Shown piece by piece: positions 49,201-61,200 of a stretch of DNA of 64,000 bases. The notes beneath the pieces were generated by a model. The model was not told the DNA's origin, made no database searches, and saw only the letters and a list, made by a program, of their open reading frames with translations. Source of the DNA: Phoenix dactylifera (Eukaryota; Streptophyta; Magnoliopsida; Arecales; Arecaceae). Made by a program: the position numbers and the translations under genes. The number at the start of each line of letters is the position of its first letter. The first letter of the stretch is position 1. The stretch is from NCBI RefSeq assembly GCF_009389715.1, contig NW_024068507.1:1-64000 (forward strand), written 5' to 3'.

Positions 49201-52200
49201 TGTACCATGATACAAATAATATGCCAGTTTTTTTACATTTATGAGTTTTATCTTAACTATTTTCAAGAAGGAAAAAAATCAGCATATTGGTTCTCAGAGA
49301 TCAAAAAGTAGGCAGAAATATATAGTTTAAATATAAAAAAGAATCTTGACAGAATACATTACAGAAAGTTTTAGTAACAGTTCTTAAGAGGTTTATAGAT
49401 GTTGGCATATGTGACAAAGTTCGACTGAGATTTTATATCAACTTGCAACAAGATATAAGATAAGAAAACTTGCACATGTACCAAAGGCCTTCCAAACTTC
49501 CCCGTCATCATCGATTAATTGAATTCAAGACAGCAGAATGCTTTACATGGAATGTAAATATATAAAATTAATGATTGCCTTCCAAAGGAGAAACTACAAA
49601 AACCATCAAAAATTGGAAGAGTTCTATAATTTCTGATAGGTACTCAACTATTCACTGCCTTTATTGAATGACTTTGATAAAGAAATGGGATCTACCATGC
49701 ATCCATCTCTAAAAAAAAGATAACAAATTGTCAAGAAAAAAGTTCAAGTAAAATGCAATTATATAGACCTGACTGCAAGACTACAGCACATAATCGTGCG
49801 ATCCATCTGAGCACAACAAGATTGACATCTCATGGATCCCAATGTGAGACTGGTGAACCAAAAGGTACGTGATCCACCTTGAGATCAGCAGCATTCTGAT
49901 GTAATAGGAACAAGCCCAAGAGTATGAGCCCCTTTATGCAGTAAAAATCCATGCACATAATACACTATGGCAGTACCATTTATTAGTTTTCAGGCCCAAC
50001 TTTCTGTTCCAATCAGAGTGAATATAAGCCCAAAGGTTTCAAATACCGGTACCAGATCTTGTAGCGGTTTATTGACAACAGTATGGTACCAGGTTCAGAC
50101 ATATAGCACGGGAAGTCCCATACTGACACACTATGTATATGTGCCGGAAACCTGCCAAAATGGTAAGTTATCCTTCGTACCGTCCCATTCCGATAGTATA
50201 TGAAACTTTTATAAGCAAGGAACTAATATTGGGCGACCTCAACAGTACATAGAATACCTACTGCCACCCCTGGCAGAACAAGAGTTCAGCAAGATAACCT
50301 TTTCAAAATCTTTTGAAATTGATAAGCCGATGCCTAGGAAAATTTTACAGAAAAAAGGCTTCAACCATTTTCTGCCGATAGTTTGAGGCATGTTTAAACA
50401 AATTTATTCTGTAAAAAAACATAATTGCAGCCACATGCTAATCCATCAGCCATTGAGGCACATATCGAATTGATAGCTGGTTGGAAACAAGTGGAGGCAC
50501 AAAAGTACTAAAACACGTGGACATCCTCTAAGAGGATTTCTTTTGTTGAGCAACCTACAGAATCAGTTTATGCACTTAAAGCAAATAAATGAAAAGTGGT
50601 TTACCGTTTACATTTAAGTCTTCATGTAATTCTAGCAGATAGAAGCATGTAGTTACTGACTAGTGAGGTTTTCTTTGATCATAATTGAACTATATCAAAA
50701 CAATCAGTTATTTTGCATAGCTGCATACAGTAGAAAGTCAGCAGAAATACAATGTAGAGATGTGGCTTTGACTTCAGATAATTTTTTTGGACAGAGAAGA
50801 ATGTGAACCAACTGAGCAGAATCTAGTTAAATAGGTTCACAGCCGATGGATTTGAAGACTAATTATGATTCCATGATCAGATGTGGCATAAGCTCTTCCC
50901 TGGCTGACAATCTAGAAATATGATGGATGGACACGGATATGAGATACGGATACAATACGGTATGGATAGTATAGGATATGATAGGGTTGGAGGAACCGTC
51001 CCGAACCTGACGGTTCGGATTGTGCCGAGCTGTCTCGGCGGCAAAATAGGACGGTTCTGACAACGGAAATGAAACCTGTTGCCCGAGGAGGAGAAGGAGA
51101 AGGAAAGAGAGGAAAAAAGAGAACGAGCAAGGGAGAGAGAGGCGGAGGCCAGCGGAGGGCCAGTGGAGGGCCGGTGGAGGCTAGCGCCCAAGCAGGGGGG
51201 CGAGGTCACGGCCGGGTCCCTATTTCGTTCGAAACAGAGATCCGGCCGCTTTTTAATTTCGCAATTTTTAAGTAAAGTCGGCAAATCGCAATTTTTAATT
51301 TCGTTTTTTAATTTCACGATTGCTAACTTCACTTAAAAATCACAAAGTTAAAAAGCAACTAGACTCTTGTCTTGAACGAAACAGGTGACTCAGCCGCGGC
51401 CTCCGCCTCCTGCCCAAGTGTCGGCCTCCGCCGACCCTCCTCCCTCCCTCTCTCCCCCTTCTCTCTCTTTTTCTCTCTCCCATTCTCCCTCTCCCCCGCC
51501 TCCTCTACTATGTTGGTACCAGCCCGATGCGGGTCCGTACCCATGCCGCCGGAGAATCAGTCTGATGCCTGGTACCGACACAGCAGACCATAGGATATGA
51601 GACAACTAAAATAAGTACATAATATACATGTATTTTATATATAACTATATGCATAAATACACACAAATACACACTTATGTATGTTAAAAAAAAAATCCAT
51701 TAAGCAAAGTAGGTTATCAGAACATCAAATTCCATACTTTTTCAATCGCATCAACTTTTACAAGTATATTATTTAATCATTGTTCAAATCCACATACCTC
51801 AATCCATACTTCATATTTTAATGTTAATATCATAGATCACAAAACTGACCATTTGTCATTAAAAGGTTAACATTAAAAAAAGAAAATGCCTTCCCCCCAT
51901 ATTTAAAACGGCATCAGAAAGTTTCTTGAGTGTATCCAAAAGTATCCTAATTGTCATTTCAATTTTGAAAAACTAAGGTACTTAATATACGTATCTGACA
52001 TGTATATGAGAAGTATCCAATGAGTATTGATGTCCGATATGGACACGGCATGTGATTTTAAGTCTGCATGCTTCCCAGATCTAAAAATTTTATTAGAGCT
52101 CGACCCATACTTTGAGGGTGCAAAGATTATCTATGATAGTAGGGAGACGTGTTATCTCTATTTTGGTTCTGTATATTTAGAATGATAATACAGAATTCTC

Positions 52201-55200
52201 TCAAAAGAAACAGATGAAAGAGTTCTCTAGTGGCAAATGCGCGTCCTCAAACTCAGACCAATCATAGTCTTTGTGAAGGGGATACAAAAACATAGAGGAT
52301 CAATTGAAAAGACTTGTTCTTTAGCAAAACATATCGATAAGAGATGGATGGATGCAGGCTGATGATAAGTGGTTAGGAATGTTGCTAGGATGAAGTTACC
52401 AAAGGATTAGTAGAGATGGTCAGCTAGAGTGTATTATTTGTTTCAATAATTGTGTTCTTGCTGATGCCTCTTCTGGATAGTATAAAATCTATAATGAGAG
52501 GGAGGATTTGTTTACTTCTAACATTCCAATTTCCATGATTCAAAAACAATTGCAATAATTTGGCTTATATGCATTATCCATATTGTCAATCAAACCTTCT
52601 CCACAAAAGATATATTTGAGTTCTTTACCAACCATACAGGGAGAAGCAATTTAGTGCAAAGCACAAAAACCAAATCATCTATCAGATCCTACCTATAAGC
52701 ACAGCCAGTCAAATGACTTATTTGACATAATGGTTGGGATCACCACCAACTTCTACACCAATCATAGTTAACAACAGCTTCATTATTGCACCTGGATTAA
52801 GCACTTGGTTCTCTTACCATTTAAACAGCACAGAAATGAGATAACAGCACAAGGGATCCTCTGATTATTGTAATGTGGTTGTTGGAAAAGTTTTCACATA
52901 AATTTGGAATTTGGATATCACCTACTGAGTAAATGAACATAGCAGTACAAGCAATTCTCAATAGTTAAGATAACACTGGCACTGATGTAAGTTCTAACAT
53001 GCTCGAAATGGCACATCAGCTGGTCATTACATTAAACATGAATTACCCTTTCTTTTATAGAGAGAATGTATTAATTGCCGCAATAAATCCATTACAAGTT
53101 TAGATCAAAGCACACAATTACTCTATCAGTAAGGTATGCCCTGTCTATGATAATTCACTCTCTCCTCAGCAAGTTTTGACCATCAAGCTTTTTGTACCAA
53201 GAATAGGAACGGAAACAAACCCAGTAGTCCATGAAACTGTAGAGGCGTAGCCCAACCTGCTGCTCTATGTTTGGGATCCAGAACAAGTAACACGCACCAG
53301 AACCCACATATAGATATACAATTTAAATTTAGATCCATGAAGATCCCAAACAAAACACATCTATGCTGTCCAAGTCAAGGGATAAGTGAATATCACCCCT
53401 GGGTCAAATCTAAAAGCCAAAAAATGAAGACGACCACAAAAAAATCCTACAAGCCAAAGGAAGTAATTGTACAAAGTAAAAGAATTTTTTTTCATAATAT
53501 ATATCCTCTTACATGTTAGAATTAGTAGACCTAAAAATACTGAAAACACAATGACAGAGAGAAAGTCATGCCTGTATAGACACATTTGAAGTAGGAGACT
53601 CCACATGCCAGGTTTATAACTGCATTACTTTGGGAACTAACATAGAAATTCCCCAACAAGAAGGGAAACTTATGTTGACTGTATCACATCATAGTAAAAA
53701 ACACCCAAATATCTAGCTGGAGAAGCAGAAATTTCCAAAATAAATTGATTGAAATGATAATCATCATTGTAGCATGTGCTTTTTCTTGGTTGGTGCTTAA
53801 TCATGTAATATTTATATTTCATAAGATTTAATAGAAATACTGCAAAGAAAGGTCTATACTCTATACAGATAACATATCATTTACCGTACTATACAATTGC
53901 TATTCATTCATGGCATATTACTGTAACAAACTGGTCCAAAAGTTACTACCAAACTACGATAACAAAATCAACTAAAATGACCTTCAGCTCCAACAGTGTT
54001 CGCCAGCATTAGGCCCCAAATACCAACAACAATAACAAATTGTAGCATACATTACTACATTAAGAAAACAGATTAATCAATTCATATAATTCTTACCCAT
54101 TAAAAGACACCTGAATAGGAGGTCACAAATCAAATTTCTTGAGTAAGGAAAGCAATAAATCATTAACTTTCAGATAGTGAGAGAATCTATATAAAATAAA
54201 GGAAACTAAATATACATAGAATATATAGACATACTACAATTATGAGATGTAAAATTAAGTACACATACTCAATTGAGAAGTCACATGCACAATCCTTCAA
54301 AGTAACTCTCTTCAAGCAATTTTGAACAGTAATTGCTGCATTTTCTTTGCAAAACTTTTTCCCACAGAAGCAATCATTTAAATATAAAATCACACGCCGA
54401 TCAGTAACAACATTCTTAAAAGTGACTTTACAAAGCAATATCTCCTGTAAAATATAAAATGGAGCAAATAAACACAAATTAGTAATATTGTTATGCCAAT
54501 AAACTTTGCAGATCTATATAAAAGAACATAAAATATGACTACACAAGTACCAGAAGAACAGAATATTGATACCTTCATCAATTCCCAAGATGAATTGTTA
54601 CTTTGCGAGGATTCTAGGACTGCCTTATATGCAGGATTTGATATTGCAGTGGCAGCTAAGACACCAACAGGTTCACCAGCAGGTGAAACATTCAAGGAAT
54701 TAGCCCCATCATCCTCTCCATACTCAAACTGAATAACTGAATTACTGCAGACATTTCTAACACTTCCATCATAGCAGATAATAACATCCCGAAGAATTGC
54801 CATTAAGTTCTTAAACAAAGTTCCAGGTTCTGTCAGTCCTCTCGATGAACGAACTATAACTTCTCTGGATGAAATAGAATGGACCAACTCTTCATACGGA
54901 TTTAAGCCATGAAAGAAACAATTCTTAACTAGTCCATATGCCTCACAGGAATGATCAGCTCCACTGGTGGAATATTTGTTTACAAAGTTCGTAAAACAAT
55001 CCTCGACCAAAGCCCTTGAGTATAACTTCCCTCGGTCAAAAAGTTGAAGACCCAAAAATCCAAGTTGTTGAACAACTTTGATAATAGACGAATCACTTTT
55101 TGAATCAATCAAATTACCCAGTGAAGTGAAGTTCAAAATGAAATTCACAATTGGTAGTTTGATGCTTTTAAGGTGGTTCTCGACTTGCAGCTCCACAAGT

Positions 55201-58200
55201 TCATTGTATTTTGATCTCAATTGATGAAGTATAAATGAATTTTCTTGAACACTTTGTTGTGCCTTTTCTAGAACTTCCCTTGGAACATAAAAATCTTTCA
55301 AACTGATACTAAATCCTTCCATAACTAGTACCTCCATCAAGAAAGGCTGTAACATATTAAAGAAGTTTAAAGCCTCCTTTGGACTTTTCTTGATGAAAAT
55401 AGAAGTAATTATCTCCGTAAACAATGACTGCACTGCATCCCTTCTAAAGTCTAGCTTGATGATTTCGCTATCAATAATGAGATGTCTTTCTCCAAAACAG
55501 TCCACAAAAGCTGGCAGAGCATTCTGCAGTATTTGATGAACAGTCCAGAAAGGGCCAGATTTATTAGCTTTAAATATGGCAGGTGGTGGCAAGATCGGAG
55601 ATACAAACATTGCCAACTGTTCTGCCGTTGCCTTTCTCAAGAATGCTGTGTTGAACATGAGTTTCAAAGCCAACAATGTATCATGAACCAGTTGCAAGTT
55701 TAAGTTTCCAGTATGAGAACTAAGTAACTGCTTTTCAACACTAAACAATTCTAGGACTTCTGCCTTTGCAGCTAGGGACTGTGGATAAAATATATGAACA
55801 CAATCACCATCAAAATCTGCTCCAAGGGGAGCACAAATGAGGGGGTTGATCTTGACAGTGTGATCATCATGGACATATACATAAAATGCTTGTAACGAGT
55901 GTTTGTGCGTACTAGGTGGCCTGTTAATGAAAACAATATCACCATCCATAATCCGACGATTTATAACCTGGCCAACTTTAAGATAAGTATGCCCTTTTGA
56001 GCCCACGGCAATTGCATAAGTGGAGAAACCATCTTTGTATGTCACACACAATCCTTTATCAACGACTTCCTGCAACTGTTTCATGTTATGCACTGTTACC
56101 CGTTCTTCAAAGGTAATTCTCTTTGCTATTTCAGATGGAAGACCAATTACATTAACACCTATATATGCATCTCCAGTGATTACACTGCGGGAAGAGAAAC
56201 CTGAGCCCTTTCTGATAAACAATGTCCTCATCTTTTCAAGCCACAGTTTTGTGGAACATTCATTTGCTTCAGTGCCGATTGCAAACTTTTTGGTGATGTC
56301 TTGAGGTACCTTTGAATATTAAAATATGTAAGTTGGAAAGGATCAAAAAGGAATAATAAAATAAAAAGCATAAATGTCAAAAAATGTAAGAATTAAAAAG
56401 GAATAATAAATTAAACAACATGCACAAGCCAAACAGCACCAAGAAATCACGAGCATACGTACAGAGACTCCTTTTTCTAGTTTGATATCTATATACCTTT
56501 GGAGTGCCCCTGAGACGCATATATTGAGAAATAGATAACTGCAGGTCATTGGACTCAACTTCATGGGACTTAAAATTTGGGAAACCAGACCTTGACCTTT
56601 TGATGAGCTCAATCTTGTTAAGAACTCTTTTAAGCAGGGAGATAGAAATATCCTGCAAAATAGAAAGATAAACAAAGTTACAAATAAGTACTAGAAAAAT
56701 ATTGAAGGTACTAAGCTTATGCAAATTAAGAAGTTCATCTTTGAAAACCTACAGAGGACATGATATTTTTCCCATCTGAAATTTCTGGCACACATAAGCA
56801 ATTGGGCGGAACAGGAAGATATTGCAAAATAAAACCAATCTGAGGAAAATATCCCTTCGCAGCAAGCCTTTTTTTGGTTTCTTCAGGAATCTCTTTCAAA
56901 ATATTAAGAGCCTTGAAAATAAAAACATAAACAGGACAATCAGCAATTACAGAGGATTTCCCAAACAGAGGGAAGGGAAAGCAAAGGTTATTAAGATTAC
57001 AGAAAACTAAATTAAGCAGGAATAAGAAATAAAAAGAAAATTTTGTCCCTTGTATAACCCCACCAATTAAACCTTTAGTTTAATGCATACGTTCCATATT
57101 ATCATCCTATTTAGCAAGTGAAACTTCTATAAGAATTTTGCAACTTTTTGGTACATTTGTCATTATGTCAAGTAGCAACGTGAATGGTATTGCGTCACAC
57201 AGGCTGGCGGAGAAACATGAAGATAAAATGATTTTTCAACTGTTCAAATTATAGAAAATTTCTCCTTCAAATCAACTCCCAGTTGCTAGCACTGGCATAG
57301 TATGTATTTGAGCAAAAATAGCTTCAAGGCACAGGATGCTGCAATTTAGAAAATCAGTTCTTTAGATTTAGCTATTGACTTCGTAAAAAAGGATAAAGAT
57401 TTGCAGTTTTGACATGACATGTAATTGCCCCTCAGCATTGAACACAAATATAAAATGCTAAATTGTGCAACAATGGAAAATTAGATGAACTGATATCTCT
57501 GAGAATCTATAGATCCACCATGGATAAACAGACGTGCTTATATTTCTGGAAAGAAAACTAGCTGGTTGTTTCATTTTTAGCTAAATCAGAGGAAGAATTT
57601 GGGTCAAATACATTATGGCTACTTGTGTAAGTATCTAAACACATTGATTGAGGTGTCAGACTTGAATATGCCAATTTTTCAAGGGTTAATTTCAAAATCG
57701 ATTATATAATTTAGCTTTAAGAAAAAAAATGGCAAGTTATAAACTGATAAATTGCATCCTGGATGGATGAATTAAACCTCGTCAAATATGATTAAGGAAA
57801 TCAAAAAAAAAAAAAAAAGATAAGTGCAAACAAATCGTTTCCCACACAACTACTACCTAAGGTTTGTATTAACAAGTGTCCGAAATTTTTTAAAGGATTG
57901 ATGAGAACAAATCTCTAACATGTCAGAATTTCAGCAATAAATTAAATTTGAGCAAACTTAAACATAAACAATTGGCCTTATTTGTCAATATGGAGCATTC
58001 TGGATCCTAATTGACCATTGGTTCCTATCCAAATCAAACCTTCTAACAGAACTCATCTTAAATAACTCCAGCCAAGACATCCATACGATCAACCACCCAT
58101 CAGTTTTTTTTTTTTCATGACTTCGCCCCTTCCTAACAGGAGGACCTCTAAACTCTGATAAGAGAACTTTAGAATTTGGATGTCCACTGTCAATAATCTC

Positions 58201-61200
58201 TTTTTTTGATTCTCTTGATGCTAAGTATTTAATCTCATCTTTTGATTGAAATGGATTAAGCAGGACGGATTTGTTGAGAGTGCTGCTTATATTTCCTTGT
58301 ATGCTTTAGTGGTGCCTTTATTGGGAGATACAATGACCACACTTAAATGGAATTTAGTTATACTTCTAGCACATTTTTAAGAAATTATAACTTGAAAAAA
58401 TTCATGGTTATGTTAAAAGAAAAGATAAAATTCTTCAGTGTCCATTGTTGAAATTTGGGAAAAATGTTCTGAAAATTATCCTCCCATGTAACAATACTTG
58501 ACTTTCTGAAGCTTTTTTCCATACGAGTTATTGAGATCTGCTTTAGCTTAGTCTTTGATTGTACTTCTGCATTGGTTGGTTTTGGCATTTTGATACAGGG
58601 ATTGGAAGCAGTCACATCTTCCTCCTAAAGAAGACGGCAAATATTACTGATTTAAAAGGGTAAACATGAATATCAAGGGATGTGGGTGAAACGATAGGGT
58701 TAGAAAAAAAAAGAAAGCTATTCCAACAATTGTCATGGGAGAAATAATATGGACTAAAGATATAAAAAAGGAAGGGCAGAAGATGCCTTCAACTACAAGT
58801 AGTTTAGCATGCCTCATAATGTAGATCACAGTTAAAGAAATATCAAAGAAGAAATATCAAAGAAGAATGACTATGAAGTATGAACTAATTAAGATGACAT
58901 ATAGGAAACTGAATAGCTAATGACAGTAATTGCACTAGAAAAACGGAAGGGAGACTAATTAGCATGAATGTTGGAAGAACATTCAAAATGCTTCCCTAAG
59001 TAAATGGTCATGCAGGCTGGTAAATATAGGCCTGAATCCAATAAGCTTATTCTCTAACAAGAGTGCATATGCTAAACCCTCACCCAACGGACACAATAAC
59101 TCAGGCATCACTTAAATCAGTCTAGGACCAGAAACTGAAGAAGTTAAGATCCTAATGGGCCAATAGACCTCAAGAGATGATTAGAATGATAGGAAGAATA
59201 ATAGAAACACATATGGGTCCCCTCTCTCTCTCTCTAACTGAGGGAGAATGGAAGGGAGACTGGGAGATCCATCCCATGTAAATTACCAATGTATGAATAC
59301 TTGGGGATACACTGCACAGGACTCAAACTAGAACCCCCTCAAGAGGTGGGAGGTGATCGCTGAGCTATGCCCAGTTCACCAAACAAACTGGTGCTTGAAA
59401 TATATTTGACAGTAATAAAACAAAAGAATAAATATTTCTGGTAAAGCAGGTGAAAGATTTTGTGACCTCATATGGAAGCAATGGGCGACAATAGGTGTCA
59501 CCATAACAAAAACCAAACCGATTCAAAAAGTTCCAGAAGCCATCTCGCAGCCTTGTCCTCGATGATACTCTCAATTCTAAGCAAAGAGCATTATCTGTGG
59601 TCTTTACTTCTTTAACGGATATGGGTGGAAGATCCTGAAATAAGAAAAATTAGCAGGGGATGACAAATGGAGTAGAGCAGGCCTACATCCATTGACACAA
59701 AAGCACCCATGTATTCAGTGCACTCCACAAAAAGGCAGCAACTAATACAGAATGCAGTGATATACAAGAAAAGGAAAGACAAATATCAATAAAATTAGCC
59801 CTTAAATCCAATAATTACAATGCATCCACCTTTAATAAGTAGAAATATGAAAGAGAAAAACAATGGTAATAAAATTACTCCAACACATAAATTGACATAA
59901 TGTGAAGTAATCAGAAATTTTTCTAATTGATTGTTTACTATTCTACGAGGAAAGAAAAACATTATGAATAATCATGTCGCAACTTGCGAATTGAATGCAT
60001 ACCTAATAAAACAAGACATCAAGATAGGAAATTGAGGAACGCCCACATCTTTCACAAGTCAAAAGACAAAGGACAACATAATTGCAGCAAAAATATTCCA
60101 ACCCATGAATTGCTGTGTCGTGAAGTAACCAAAATCTGGTATAAGGGAAAATTAACATATGCTCCTAAAAAATGCATGCCATTTTAGTAAACAAAAAAAA
60201 TATTTCTGTACCTATCATAAATAAATTAATTATAAAGAATCTAGATACAAGCATGAAATATTCATCAAATGAATATACTAGGAGACAAGGTAGCTGTAAT
60301 GTTAACCTACTATTTTCCAAATACTATAATATGAATATCCAAATGTTTACTAAACAATATCAATGCCTGCATACATTTGCAAAACATAAAGCAAAGTTGG
60401 CCTCATGCATTATTATACACTATTGTTAAACATATGTGAACATATCATTAACTCTCCATACAACCAGTTGCAATTTATGATTACTCTAATTTTTTTATTC
60501 ATTCCTCTATTCATCATGATAAATTTACAATCCTGGAAACACATGGTATCTTAAGACCCTTGTGATGGGAACCACTTATACTTCTATAAGGGATGAAATT
60601 AGGTCGGGAAATATTAGCCGTGATCCATTTCCGTATCCAAATCTATCAGAATATGAACACAAATTTTAGCATTTTGCTAATATAAGAATCCATATTTGCA
60701 TCCATTTTCCACCCTATTTCGTATAGATGGAAATAACTGACAACATCGACATGTTTTCAATTTAGATATTCTTCCCAGGCAGTAAAATGTTTAACCTGGT
60801 GGATTGCATCCTTAATGGTAAGCCTCCTTTAACCCAAAAGTATACAACTTAGCAGAATTTTTAGGATCCACTAAAATAGTCACGTGATTAAGTTGAGGCA
60901 GCAATTTCTTTGTTTTAGCAAAGAAAAAAAAGTAATAAAGTTGTACAGCTTGTATATACCTCACTTTGAATAGCGTATGAAGTGGAATAACATCCCTGTC
61001 CCCACCCCTAGGAAAAAACAATGTTTAAGGGCCTGTTTGGATAATCCTATTAGATCCTCAGGATTGGAAACATGATTTCTAAAATTACAGAATATAAGGC
61101 CTGGTCCAGCTCACGGTAACTAGACCTTTCCCAGCCCATTCCTGCAAGGAGAAAAAAAAGACCAGCTGGCATCCAATTACTATCTGTATTGATATCTATG

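Noticed and set aside
51069..51605. Several overlapping Glu/Arg- or Ser/Pro-rich frames on both strands
   Set aside because: Products of the purine/pyrimidine arms of the foldback element, not genes.
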